DNA of 64,000 nt from Rhodopseudomonas sp. GTDB lineage: Bacteria > Pseudomonadota > Alphaproteobacteria > Rhizobiales > Xanthobacteraceae. The stretch lies in NCBI GenBank assembly GCA_016124795.1, contig WGNB01000007.1:1-64000 (forward strand). The letters run 5' to 3'. How positions within the stretch are numbered: the stretch's first letter is position 1; every line of letters begins with the position of its first letter. Shown here piece after piece: positions 32,762 through 41,468 of the stretch. The notes beneath the pieces were generated by a model, which had not been told where the DNA came from, did no database searches, and was given only the letters and a program-made list of their open reading frames with translations. The translations under genes and the position numbers were made by a program.

Positions 32762-33909
32762 GCTAGGACCCGCACCTTCGGCGGCGTCGGCGCCAGGCCC
32801 TCGGCGCCGTTTGGCGTGATCAACACCGGATATTCCAGCCGCATCCCGGCGACGCCGGGCTGATAGAAATGCGTGCCAAGTGCGATCACCATATTCGGCG
32901 CCAGCACGTCGTCGCTCGACGCATTCATGAACGGCCGGGTGCGCGCGCAGGTGCCGAGCCCGTGACCGAACAACGGCAGGCCGAACTGCCGGCCGATCTC
33001 GCTGCGGCCGAAGGCGGCAACCGCGGTGGCGACGCAATCGCGCACGGCGCGACCGGGCTTCAGCGTCTCGAGCAACACCGACACCGTGGTCTCCCAGCAA
33101 TCGATGGCGCGCTTCTGCGCATCATTAGGCGTGCCGAAGAACACCGGGATCGATAGGTCTGACATATAAAGATCGATCAGCGGATGCAGATCGATCACCA
33201 CGAACTCGTTGCGGCGGATCGGCCGGTCGGTGCTCTGCTGGGTGACGCCGCGCAGGAAAGCGGTACGCTCGCCGGCGCCGACTTCGGTGCCGCCGGTGAC
33301 CGACCATGACCAGGTGCTGCCGTGATCGCGGATTGCGGCCTCGACCACGCCGGCGACATGATTCTCGGTGATGCCCTCGGCGATCGCCTTGACGCCGGCA
33401 TGAAAGCCGATATCGGCGACAAAGGCGGCCCGGCGCAGGCGTTCGATTTCGGCCGGCGACTTGATCAGCATCAGATCGTCGATCAGCCGCACGCCGTTGA
33501 ACAGATCGACCTGCGGCAACGCCGCCTTGAGGTCGAGATATTCGCCGGCGGTGAGCATGCCGGGCGCGATTTGCGCCGCGCCGGGATGCGACAGATCGAG
33601 GCCGACGCGGCCACGGTCGGCGCCATGCGCCGCCAGTTGCCGCGCGATCAGTCCGACCAGCCCGCTGCCGGCGAACTCATGCACCGGATGCGGACAGCCT
33701 TCGGCCTTGATGCGTTCGGCATCCATCGCCCAATAGGCCACCTCGCAATGGCCATCGGCGGTGACAATGACAGCGCCGCGCCACGGCATGAAGGTGCCGC
33801 ACAGATAATGCAGCGAAGCCTGGCGAGTGCCGACATAAGCCGACACCCCATCGGCGGCGAGCCGCGCCGCGAGAGCGCGAACCCGCGCCGCAAAATCGAT
33901 CGCCTGCAT
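32758..33909 (-). CDS. M24 (creatinase/Xaa-Pro aminopeptidase) family protein with an altered metal site
   Basis: A 383-residue pita-bread enzyme. The creatinase N-terminal domain covers ~1-140, the catalytic fold ~150-383. FVVIDLHPLIDLYMSDLS keeps both metal Asp residues, GHGLGTCARTRP keeps the His, and MRLEYPVLI keeps the last Glu. The first metal Glu, expected in an EPG motif, is Gly (ALGTHFYQPG). The enzyme may therefore be metal-poor, like creatinase, or use a different substrate. It follows a binding-protein gene by 5 bases on the same strand, so it probably acts on that transporter's ligand. Confidence 0.83.
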   Translation of the reverse strand: MQAIDFAARVRALAARLAADGVSAYVGTRQASLHYLCGTFMPWRGAVIVTADGHCEVAYWAMDAERIKAEGCPHPVHEFAGSGLVGLIARQLAAHGADRGRVGLDLSHPGAAQIAPGMLTAGEYLDLKAALPQVDLFNGVRLIDDLMLIKSPAEIERLRRAAFVADIGFHAGVKAIAEGITENHVAGVVEAAIRDHGSTWSWSVTGGTEVGAGERTAFLRGVTQQSTDRPIRRNEFVVIDLHPLIDLYMSDLSIPVFFGTPNDAQKRAIDCWETTVSVLLETLKPGRAVRDCVATAVAAFGRSEIGRQFGLPLFGHGLGTCARTRPFMNASSDDVLAPNMVIALGTHFYQPGVAGMRLEYPVLITPNGAEGLAPTPPKVRVLA

Positions 33910-33914
33910 GCGCC

Positions 33915-34913
33915 TTACTCGACCGACAGGTTGGCGCCGCGCACGGCAATCGCCCACTTGGCGGTTTCCGACTTGATGAAAGCGGCAAACTCGGCCGGCG
34001 ACGAGCCGACCGGTTCGACCGCCTGATCGATCAGGATCTTGCGCAAGGCCGGATCGGCCAGCGCCTTGACGATGGACGCATTGAGCTTGGCGACGACGTC
34101 GGGCGGCGTATGCGCCGGCGCGACGACGCCGATCCAGCCCATCGCGCTGTAACCGGGCAGACCGGCTTCGGCGACCGTCGGCAGCTCCGGCACCACCGGC
34201 GACCGCTGCTGGCCGGTGACGGCGAGCGCACGCAGCTTGCCGCCTTTGACCAGCGGCAACGCGGTGATCATCGAATCGAACATCACCTGGACGTGGTCGC
34301 CCATGAGATCGGCGAGCGCCGGCGCGCTGCCTTTATAAGGCACATGCGGCATGTCGATGCCGGCCTGGTGCACGAACAATTCGCCGGACAGATGCATCGA
34401 CGTGCCGCTGCCGCCGGAGGCGCGGTTGAGCTTGCCGGGATGCGCCTTGGCATAGGCGATCAGTTCCTGCACCGACTTGGCCGGCACATCCGGATTGACC
34501 ACCAGCAGCAGCGGATACTGCACGACCTGCGAGATCGGCGTGAAATCCTTGATCGGGTCGAACGGCAGATGCTTGTAGAGCGTCTGGTTGATCGCGTGGG
34601 TGCCGATCGTCGCCATCAGAATGGTGTAGCCATCCGGCGCGGCGCGCGCGACCACATCAGCGCCGAGATTGCCGCCGGCGCCGGGACGCGGCTCGACCAG
34701 CACGCGCTGGCCAAGCGTCTCCGACATCCGTTCCGCCAGCAGGCGCGTGGTGATGCCGGTCGGGCCGCCGGCCGCGGCCGGCACGATGAAGTGGATCGGC
34801 TTGGTCGGATAATCGCTGGCCTGCGCCGGGCTCTGCGCCAGCGCGCCGATCAGGGCGCCGGCCGCCATCGCCGCCGTGACGGCGCGAAGTTGATTGAATG
34901 TCATGATCGTCAT
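33915..34913 (-). CDS. Tripartite tricarboxylate transporter substrate-binding protein (Bug family)
   Basis: A 332-residue periplasmic solute-binding protein with a signal peptide (residues ~10-32). Bug/TctC motifs are clear: DYPTKPIHFIVPAAAGGPTGITTRLLAE, EPRPGAGGNLGADVVARAAPDGYTIL, HVPYKGSAPALADLMGDHVQVMFDS and LPTVAEAGLPGY. Ligands are usually carboxylates or amino-acid-like acids. No TctA/TctB membrane genes lie beside it, as often with orphan Bug proteins. It heads a minus-strand pair with the M24-family gene and is divergent from an IclR regulator. ATG 34904 is an alternative start. Confidence 0.92.
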   Translation of the reverse strand: MTIMTFNQLRAVTAAMAAGALIGALAQSPAQASDYPTKPIHFIVPAAAGGPTGITTRLLAERMSETLGQRVLVEPRPGAGGNLGADVVARAAPDGYTILMATIGTHAINQTLYKHLPFDPIKDFTPISQVVQYPLLLVVNPDVPAKSVQELIAYAKAHPGKLNRASGGSGTSMHLSGELFVHQAGIDMPHVPYKGSAPALADLMGDHVQVMFDSMITALPLVKGGKLRALAVTGQQRSPVVPELPTVAEAGLPGYSAMGWIGVVAPAHTPPDVVAKLNASIVKALADPALRKILIDQAVEPVGSSPAEFAAFIKSETAKWAIAVRGANLSVE

Positions 34914-34945
34914 TTTCCTGTTGCCTCCCCTGGACCGTTCTTGCT

Positions 34946-34966
34946 ATTGTTCGAGAGTCGAACTAT
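34946..34966. promoter_or_regulatory. Candidate operator in the divergent Bug/IclR promoter
   Basis: GTTCGAGAGTCGAAC (34949-34963) is a perfect 6-3-6 inverted repeat, extending to 9-base arms with one mismatch. It lies between the Bug-protein start at 34913 and the IclR start at 35016, where IclR-type regulators bind to control themselves and a divergent operon. Confidence 0.55.
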
Positions 34967-35015
34967 CGTTCGTTCATCGATCATGTTCTTAGCACCCCGA
35001 ACGGGAGGCTGCAAA

Positions 35016-35813
35016 ATGTTTATGGGCCCCGCCGACGTCAGCCGGATGCCGCAGGGCAGCGACAGCTTCGTCGAGGCCTTCGCCAAGGGACTCGCGGTGA
35101 TCGGCGCCTTCGGCCAGGACGCCGAAACGCTGTCGATGGCCGAGATCTCCAAACGGACCGGCCTGCCACGCGCCGGGGTGCGGCGGCTGCTGCTGACGCT
35201 GGTTACGCTGGGACTGGCCGAGGAACGCGCCGGCCGGTTCTCGCTGACGCCGCGCATCCTGCGGCTCGGCTATGCCTATTTATCGTCGCTCAGCCTGCGC
35301 GAGATCGCCCAGCCGGCGATCGAAACCCTGGCGCGCGACTGCGACGAGATCGTCGCCGTCTCGGTGCTCGACGGCGACGAACTGACCTATATCGCACGCG
35401 CCGAACCCTCGAGCGTGCTGCGGCGCAGCCTGACCGTCGGCAGCCGGCTGCCCGCCTTCTGCACCTCGATGGGCCGCGTTCTGCTGGCCGGCCTTGCCGA
35501 CGACGCACTGGCAACGCTGCTGAACCAGGCCGAGCGCCCGGCCTATACCCGCCACACCGTCACCGACGTCACCGCGCTGACCGAGGAGATCGCCATCGTG
35601 CGCAAGCAGGGCTGGGCCTTCGTCAGCGAGCAACTGGAATTCGGCGCCTGCGGTATTGCCGCGCCGATCCGCGACAGCCGGGGCCGCACCGTCGCCGCCG
35701 TCAACATCAGCACCAATCTTGGCCGGCATGCGGAAAAGGCCTTCGTAAAGCAATTCAGGCAACAGGTAATCGATCTGGCGGACGGTATTTCGGCCAGCCT
35801 GCCGCGCGACTGA
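35016..35813 (+). CDS. IclR family transcriptional regulator
   Basis: A 265-residue dimeric DNA-binding regulator. An N-terminal winged helix-turn-helix (~20-85) shows SMAEISKRTGLPRAGVRRLLLTLVTLGLAE. The C-terminal effector domain shows YIARAEPSSVLRRSLTVGSRLPAFCTSMGRVLLA and FGACGIAAPIRDSRGRTVAAVNIS, close to PcaR/PobR-type members. These usually respond to aromatic or related carboxylic acids. GGGAGG lies 7 bases before ATG 35016. It is divergent from the Bug-protein/M24 pair and probably controls it through the palindrome at 34946-34966. Confidence 0.92.
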   Translation: MFMGPADVSRMPQGSDSFVEAFAKGLAVIGAFGQDAETLSMAEISKRTGLPRAGVRRLLLTLVTLGLAEERAGRFSLTPRILRLGYAYLSSLSLREIAQPAIETLARDCDEIVAVSVLDGDELTYIARAEPSSVLRRSLTVGSRLPAFCTSMGRVLLAGLADDALATLLNQAERPAYTRHTVTDVTALTEEIAIVRKQGWAFVSEQLEFGACGIAAPIRDSRGRTVAAVNISTNLGRHAEKAFVKQFRQQVIDLADGISASLPRD

Positions 35814-35904
35814 GCGGCGGCGCCGGCGACAAACGGGCGCGAAAGCAACAATTGATCCCGGCCGCCGCGCTTCGTACCCTCTTGGCCAAGAGGGGAAACG
35901 ATCC

Positions 35905-37545
35905 ATGGCCAAAGCGCCCACCACGACTCCATACGACATCGATCTCGACCGCAATCCGGCCAATTTCCAGCCGCTGACGCCGCTCGGTTTTCTCGAACGC
36001 GCCGCCTCGGTGTTCCCGGATCATGTCGCGATCATCCACGGGCCGCTGCGCCGGACCTATGCCGAATTCTACGCCCGCGCGCGTCGACTCGCGTCCGCGC
36101 TGGAGAAAGCCGGCGTCCGGCGCGGCGACACCGTTTCGGTGCTGCTGGCCAATACGCCGCCGGCGCTGGAATGCGCCTATGGCGTGCCGATGACGCAAGG
36201 CGTGCTCAACACGCTCAACACCCGGCTCGACGCCGCGATCATCGCCTTCTCGCTCGATCACGCCAACGCCAAGGTGGTGGTTACCGACCGCGAATTCTCC
36301 AAAACCATGAAAGACGCGCTGGCGCTCTGCAAGGTCAAGCCCATCGTGATCGACTATGACGATCCGGAATATGGCGGAGATGGCGAGCGCCTCGGTGCGA
36401 TCGATTACGAAGCCTTCGTCGCCTCCGGCGATCCCGACTATGCCTGGTCGATGCCGGACGACGAATGGGACGCTATCACGCTGAACTATACCTCCGGCAC
36501 CACCGGCGACCCCAAGGGCGTGGTCTATCATCACCGCGGCGCGCATCTGCTCGCCGTCGGCAATATCGTCACCTGCAACATGGCCAAGCATCCGGTCTAT
36601 CTCTGGACGCTGCCGATGTTTCACTGCAACGGCTGGTGCTTCCCGTGGTCGATCTCGGTGGTCGCCGGCCCCTAAAACAGCCTGCGCCAGGTTCGCGCCA
36701 AGGCGATGTATGACGCGATTGCCGATCACAAGGTCACGCACCTGTGCGGCGCGCCGATCGTGATGGCGACGCTGCTCAACGCGCCGGAGGCGGAGAAGAA
36801 GCCGCTGCCGCACACCGTCGAGTTCTTCACCGCCGCCGCACCGCCGCCGGAAGCCGTGCTCGCCGCCATGAAAGCCGCCGGCTTCAACGTCACGCATCTT
36901 TACGGCCTGACCGAATGCTACGGTCCGGCGGTGGTCAACGACTGGCACAAGGAATGGGACGCGCTGCCGCTGCCGGAACAAGCGGCGAAAAAAGCACGGC
37001 AGGGCGTGCGCTACAGCGCGCTCGAAGCGCTCGACGTCCGCGATCCCGACACCATGGTGCCGGTCGCGCGCGACGGCGCGACGATGGGCGAAGTGATGAT
37101 GCGCGGCAACGTCGTGATGAAAGGCTATCTCAGGAACAGGCCATCGACCGACGCCGCCTTCCGCGGCGGCTGGTTTCACACCGGCGACCTCGGCGTGATG
37201 TATCCGGACGGCTATATCCAGCTCAAGGACCGCTACAAGGACATCATCATTTCCGGCGGCGAGAACATCTCCTCCATCGAGGTCGAGGACGCGCTGTACA
37301 AGCACCCCGCCGTCATGGCGGTCGCGGTGGTCGCCAAACAGGACGACAAATGGGGCGAGACGCCGTGTGCCTTCGTTGAGCTGAAGGATGGCGCAACCGC
37401 CAGCGCCGACGAACTGACGCAATGGTGCAAAACTCATCTGGCCGGCTACAAGGTGCCGCGCCATTTCGTGTTCGCGGAAATCCCGAAGACGAGCACAGGG
37501 AAGATTCAGAAGTTCAAATTACGAGAGATGACGAAGGGGGCGTAA
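35905..37545 (+). pseudogene. Acyl-CoA synthetase (AMP-forming) with an in-frame stop codon
   Basis: One reading frame of 546 codons, the normal length for medium-chain acyl-CoA synthetases, split by TAA at 36673-36675. Before it are the P-loop LNYTSGTTGDPKGVVYHHRG and LPMFHCNGWCFPWS. After it are YGLTECYG, WFHTGDLGVMYPDGYIQLKDRYKDIIISGGENISSIEVE and TSTGKIQKFKL with the catalytic Lys. Around the stop the family reads roughly AGTNVCLRQ, whereas here it is AGP-stop-NSLRQ: same length, no frameshift, four consecutive codons changed. It could be a real pseudogene or a local sequence error. A GAGGGGAAA site precedes the start. Confidence 0.85.
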
Positions 37546-37616
37546 GCGCCCGTCTTGCATCGCCGGCACGACGGCCGATCGACGCCGCCTTTTCGCGTGC
37601 GATCAATCGGCCGCGA

Positions 37617-38048
37617 TCACGACTCGGTCTGGATGATCGCGACCGTGCAGGCCCGCGAATAAGCGCCGCCCGGCAACGTCCATTCCTGCGTCCCGGTCAG
37701 CGTGCCGCCTTTATCGGTCACGATGCCGCCGTAGCTGCCTTGATAACCCGACGTTCCGGCTTTCCAGCTCGATGTCAGCTTGATGCTGCCGTCGTCACCC
37801 ATCGTGCCGGAGGCGATCTCGCTGCCGACGACGCGGGTGCCGCGTAGATTGAAAATCGGCCGCGCCGCGACGACCGATTTGCCGGTCACGACGACGTCGA
37901 AGGGCGCCTTCAACATGAAAGGCGAGTTCTTCATTTTCTCGCAAACGATCATGCCGCGATAGGCGCCATCGCGGGCCTGCGCCATCTGCATCGTTGAAAC
38001 GAGAGCAACAACCGCAAAGCCGATTACACCGACTGACCGTCGCCGCAT
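37617..38048 (-). CDS. Secreted protein of unknown function
   Basis: A 143-residue predicted exported protein. ATG 38048 follows GGGAGGCGG and starts a signal peptide (SVGVIGFAVVALVSTMQMAQA, cleavage ~24). The mature part begins RDGAYRGMIVCEKMKNSPFMLKAPFDVVV and shows alternating beta-strand-like stretches (KSVVAARPIFNLRGTRVVGSEIASGTMGDDGSIKL) and a late Cys (SRACTVAII) that could pair with the first. A small beta-barrel or beta-sandwich is plausible. No family is recognised. It converges on the acyl-CoA synthetase pseudogene. Confidence 0.72.
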   Translation of the reverse strand: MRRRSVGVIGFAVVALVSTMQMAQARDGAYRGMIVCEKMKNSPFMLKAPFDVVVTGKSVVAARPIFNLRGTRVVGSEIASGTMGDDGSIKLTSSWKAGTSGYQGSYGGIVTDKGGTLTGTQEWTLPGGAYSRACTVAIIQTES

Positions 38049-38153
38049 GACCGCCTCCCTAGCCAAAGTCGGCGCAGGATAGGCCCGCGCCATGACACAT
38101 TCAACGCGGCCTGGACGCAACGGCGTTACTTTTGGATAAATTGCAAAACGCCA

Positions 38154-38453
38154 CTATTCGCCGTAGGGACGCAAATGGCTTTCGTTCAGCATATCCCGGG
38201 CGACTTCTTCCTGCCGGTAGGCCGACTTCTGCCGCTGCCTGAGCATTTCTTTGCGGCAGTCCGCGTAAGCCTGCGAGCCGGGCTGCACGCCGTTCTCGCG
38301 GCAGGCCGCCTCTTCCGTCGCGACCCGCTCCTGTTGCGCCGCGGCCAGATTAGCACTGCGCATTTCGTCATACTGCGCGCAGCCGGCGAGCGCTATCATC
38401 GCGCCAGACACCGCCACGAAACGCAGGACCATTCCAGGAAAACCAGCTTTCAT
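38154..38453 (-). CDS. Small lipoprotein of unknown function
   Basis: A 99-residue predicted lipoprotein. The signal sequence ends in a lipobox (IALAGC, Cys at ~25), so the mature protein is lipid-anchored. The remainder is helical and charged (QYDEMRSANLAAAQQERVATEEAACRENG, DCRKEMLRQRQKSAYRQEEVARDML), with two further Cys ~20 residues apart that may pair. Small helical lipoproteins of this sort are common in rhizobia and mostly unstudied. It is divergent from the enoyl-CoA hydratase gene. Confidence 0.72.
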   Translation of the reverse strand: MKAGFPGMVLRFVAVSGAMIALAGCAQYDEMRSANLAAAQQERVATEEAACRENGVQPGSQAYADCRKEMLRQRQKSAYRQEEVARDMLNESHLRPYGE

Positions 38454-38615
38454 CAGCCCACCCGCATCCGCCACAAATCTTGACCCTGGCCGCGCGCGGC
38501 ATCCGCGCAACGACAGCCCCCATCTAGCGGCAGCAATAAGGCCGAAATCGGGGCATCCCGGTCAAGCCCCCGCTGCAACGGCGCCGATACCAGAGAAAGT
38601 CCATAGAGAAAATCC

Positions 38616-39362
38616 ATGTCCGATATCCTGATCACCGACGACGGCCCGGTCCGCACCATCCGCATCAACCGGCCGGATAAGAAAAACGCGCTGACCCTGC
38701 CGATGTATGACGCAATGTCTGACGCCATCGGCCATTGCCACATCGACAAGTCGATCCGCAGCCTGATCATCGCCGGCGCGCCGGACGTGTTCTGCGCCGG
38801 CAACGATATCGGCGACTTCATGGCGATGGCGGAAAGCGGCGCGCTCGGCCAGCCGATCGTGCGCTTCCTGCACGTGCTGGCGCGCAACGAAGTGCCGGTC
38901 GTCGCCGCCGTCAACGGCAACGCGGTCGGCGTCGGCTGCACCATGCTGATGCATTGCGACCAGGTCATCCTCGGTTCGAACGCGCGGCTGTCGACGCCCT
39001 TCGTCGGGCTCGGTCTGGTGCCGGAAGCCGCCTCCAGCCTGCTGGCGCCGCGCCTGATGGGGCCGGCCCGCGCTTTCGCGTTGCTGGTGATGGGTCAGGC
39101 CCTGAGCGCGGCCGAGGCCAAGGACGCCGGCCTCGCCAATGCCGTGGTCGATCCGGCCGAGACCGAGGCGGCCGCGCTCGCCGCCGCACGCAAGATTGCC
39201 GCCCTGCCGGTGCAGGCGGTGCTAGCCTCGCGCCGGCTAATCCGCGGTCCGGTCGAGGAGATTATCGGACGGATTGACGACGAGGCCGAGGCCTTCAAGC
39301 TGCGGCTGCAATCGCCGGAGGCCCGCGCCGCCTTCGCCGCCTTCCTGGCGCGCAAAAAATAG
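38616..39362 (+). CDS. Enoyl-CoA hydratase/isomerase family protein
   Basis: A 248-residue crotonase-fold enzyme acting on acyl-CoA thioesters. The oxyanion-hole motifs are PDVFCAGNDIGDF and NGNAVGVGCTMLMHCD. The usual catalytic Glu of hydratases near residue 140 is PFVGLGLVPEAASSLL, where the Glu of the LVPE block is the isomerase-type acid. This favours a delta3-delta2-enoyl-CoA isomerase or a broad hydratase. It lies ~1.1 kb downstream of the broken acyl-CoA synthetase on the same strand, but minus-strand genes intervene, so it is not in that operon. Confidence 0.9.
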   Translation: MSDILITDDGPVRTIRINRPDKKNALTLPMYDAMSDAIGHCHIDKSIRSLIIAGAPDVFCAGNDIGDFMAMAESGALGQPIVRFLHVLARNEVPVVAAVNGNAVGVGCTMLMHCDQVILGSNARLSTPFVGLGLVPEAASSLLAPRLMGPARAFALLVMGQALSAAEAKDAGLANAVVDPAETEAAALAAARKIAALPVQAVLASRRLIRGPVEEIIGRIDDEAEAFKLRLQSPEARAAFAAFLARKK

Positions 39363-39429
39363 ACGTCCGGCAGGCTTGCGGCCCCAAGCCGGACGCTGCG
39401 GACGCGCAAACGAATATCGGCGATGGGCC

Positions 39430-39774
39430 TCAGCGGCCCATCAGGTAATTCGGGCTGAAATAGTTGTCGGGGCCATTGCTGTGGCCGTAGGACTGGCCGC
39501 TGCCGCCAATATAGAGCGAGCTGTTGCCATTCTGGATAATGGTCTTCTTGCTGCCGTCGTCGAAGCGCGATGTCTGCCGGTCGCCGGCGCCCGAGTTGTA
39601 GAACATGCTGTTGTCATCGGCCTTGCCGCTGCCGGCGCCCGGTTCCTGATCCTGGAACGTGAAGGCGTGAGCGGCCGGCGCGGTCAGAACAGCGACGGTC
39701 CCCAGCACGGCAAGCGACGCCGCAAAAAGCACGGCGGGAAGATACACGGAACCGGACAGGCGGCTGTTCGTCAT
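39430..39774 (-). CDS. Secreted Gly/Ser/Asn-rich small protein of unknown function
   Basis: A 114-residue predicted exported protein: signal segment YLPAVLFAASLAVLGTVAVLTAPAAHA (cleavage ~38), then a hydrophilic, probably disordered mature part rich in Gly, Ser, Asn and Asp (EPGAGSGKADDNSMFYNSG, YIGGSGQSYGHSNGPDNYFSPNY). There are no cysteines. The composition suits a cell-surface or matrix component. It converges on the enoyl-CoA hydratase gene. No family recognised. Confidence 0.7.
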   Translation of the reverse strand: MTNSRLSGSVYLPAVLFAASLAVLGTVAVLTAPAAHAFTFQDQEPGAGSGKADDNSMFYNSGAGDRQTSRFDDGSKKTIIQNGNSSLYIGGSGQSYGHSNGPDNYFSPNYLMGR

Positions 39775-39864
39775 GGCGACCTCACCTCATGATTGACGCC
39801 GACAATACGACAAAAAACTATGGCTGCAAGGCGGCGAAAAGCCGTAATCCGCCGCCCCGGCCAC

Positions 39865-39894
39865 ACCGTCCCCAGCCAGGCCGGGGACGGTTTT
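39865..39894. terminator. Hairpin past the stop of the second Bug-protein gene
   Basis: ACCGTCCCC (39865-39873), 9-base loop, GGGGACGGT (39883-39891), then TTT on the plus strand. The gene ending here (39923) is on the minus strand, where the stem is preceded rather than followed by the U/A tract, so it may be a weak terminator or an mRNA 3' stabiliser. Confidence 0.45.
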
Positions 39895-39922
39895 CAAGAC
39901 GATTTTCAGGCTGGCCGGCGCC

Positions 39923-40915
39923 TCAGTCGACCTTGATGCCGAGCTTGCGCACCAGCGAGCCCCATTTCTTCTCTTCCGAGGCGATATCGGCGGCATATTC
40001 CGCCGGCGTCGAGGTCAGCGGATCACCGCCTTCGCGGTGGATCTGATCCTGCACCTGCGGGTCGGCGACCAGCTTGGCCAGTTCGGCGCTAAGCTTGTCG
40101 ACGATCTCCTTCGGCGTGCCGGCCGGCGCCAGCAGGCCATAATGCAGGACGGCCTCGAAGCCCGGCAGGCCCGATTCGTCGAAGGTCGGTACATCCGGCA
40201 GCAGCGAGAACCGCTTCTTGCTGGTGACCGCGATCGCCCGCAGCTTGCCGGCGGCCAGATTGCCGAGCGCCGGCGGCAATACGCCGAAGGCCATCGGCAC
40301 GTGGCCGCCGAGCAGATCGGTCATCACCGGCGCGGTGCCCTTGTAGGGAATCAACGCGACATCGATGCCGGCTTCCGACTTGAACAGTTCGGCGCACATA
40401 TAGCCGCCGGTGCCGACCGCCGAGGTGCCGAGATTAAGCTTGCCCTGCTGCTTCTTGGCCATCTCGATGACGTCCTTGATCGACTTGGCCGGGAACGACG
40501 GATGCACGAGCAGCGCCACCGGCATCGAGGCGACCAGACCGATCGGCGCGAAATCCTTTAGCGGGTTCATGCCGAGTTTGACGTAGATGCTGGGATTGAT
40601 CGAGATCGTGCCGGTATGGCCGAGCAGCAAGGTGTAGCCGTCCGGGTTGGCGCGGGCCGCCAGACGGGTGCCGACGGTGCCGCCGGCGCCGCCGCGGTTT
40701 TCGACGACGACCTGCTGCTTCAACGCCTCGGTCAGCTTCTGCGCCACCACGCGGGCCATGGCGTCGACGCCGCCGCCGGCCGGATAAGGCACGATGATGC
40801 TGATGGGGCGGGTTGGATAATCGGCGGCTTTCGCGGCCGGCGCCGCAACGGCGATCAGACCGGCGGCGAGCACAACAGCCGCGCATCGGCGCAGGGTCCG
40901 AGCGAACGAATTCAT
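39923..40915 (-). CDS. Tripartite tricarboxylate transporter substrate-binding protein (Bug family)
   Basis: A 330-residue periplasmic binding protein and second Bug/TctC member of the window. Signal peptide at ~10-32, then DYPTRPISIIVPYPAGGGVDAMARVVAQ, VVENRGGAGGTVGTRLAARANPDGYTLLLGHTGT, IPYKGTAPVMTDLLGGHVPMAFG and LPDVPTFDESGLPGFEAVLHYG. ATG 40915 follows GGGGGGAAA. It is only distantly similar to the protein at 33915-34913, so it probably binds a different ligand. No permease genes adjoin it. Confidence 0.92.
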   Translation of the reverse strand: MNSFARTLRRCAAVVLAAGLIAVAAPAAKAADYPTRPISIIVPYPAGGGVDAMARVVAQKLTEALKQQVVVENRGGAGGTVGTRLAARANPDGYTLLLGHTGTISINPSIYVKLGMNPLKDFAPIGLVASMPVALLVHPSFPAKSIKDVIEMAKKQQGKLNLGTSAVGTGGYMCAELFKSEAGIDVALIPYKGTAPVMTDLLGGHVPMAFGVLPPALGNLAAGKLRAIAVTSKKRFSLLPDVPTFDESGLPGFEAVLHYGLLAPAGTPKEIVDKLSAELAKLVADPQVQDQIHREGGDPLTSTPAEYAADIASEEKKWGSLVRKLGIKVD

Positions 40916-41282
40916 GGCATTTCCCCCCAAAGGTGGCTTTACGACATCATTCCACCGGGCCGTAGACCGGCCGCTGGCGCACGGCCAGGGCGGCCGCGCC
41001 GGATGATATGGCGTAAATCGCGGGGGCAGACAATCCTACCGGCCGGCAAGCGCAATCGACGTTCAAGTCCCGCATGCCGGACCACACGGACGCAAACCAT
41101 GGCGACCCATGCCGCGAAGGCAATGACCATGACGGTCGGCCTCGTCGTGGCATCGGCCATCGAGACGTCGGCCGTCAAGGCACTGGCCATGGAAAGCCGA
41201 CCGCGTGGCGGCCATGGCAAACCTGGTTTATCGAACGTGGATTGCAGAGGGCCTTGGATCGCAGACCTTGCAACGGATCGGG
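40916..41282. other. 367-base gap with no supported gene
   Basis: Upstream region of the second Bug-protein gene and downstream region of a YdcH-like gene. Arg-rich open frames cross it without ribosome sites or recognisable similarity. No clear promoter, terminator or repeat was found. Confidence 0.5.
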
Positions 41283-41468
41283 TCAGTGAAGACTGGCCAT
41301 TCCGTTGTGCCGCAAACGCATGATCTGATCCTTGACCAGAAGTTTGCGTCGCTTGAGTTCCAAGACTTCGAGGTCATCGACCGCGGGATGAGCCTGGTAA
41401 TCGTTGATTTGATCTTCGAGCGCCTGGTGCTTCTTTTCGAGTTCCGCAAGGTGCGATTGCATCGACAT
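41283..41468 (-). CDS. YdcH family (DUF465) small protein
   Basis: A 61-residue helical protein: MSMQSHLAELEKKHQALEDQINDYQAHPAVDDLEVLELKRRKLLVKDQIMRL. The L-x-x-L-x-x-x-H-x-x-L-E/D-x-x-I opening and the L-x-x-L-K-x-x-K-L-x-x-K-D-x-I ending are the DUF465 signature, forming an antiparallel helical hairpin. Function unknown. The start at 41468 follows GAGGAG with a long spacer. A second member lies at 41899-42105 in the opposite orientation, so the two genes diverge. Confidence 0.88.
   Translation of the reverse strand: MSMQSHLAELEKKHQALEDQINDYQAHPAVDDLEVLELKRRKLLVKDQIMRLRHNGMASLH

Noticed and set aside
36673-36675. Programmed recoding of the TAA in the acyl-CoA synthetase gene
   Set aside because: Selenocysteine and pyrrolysine use TGA and TAG; no slippery site or known recoding element is visible, and the adjacent codons are also altered.
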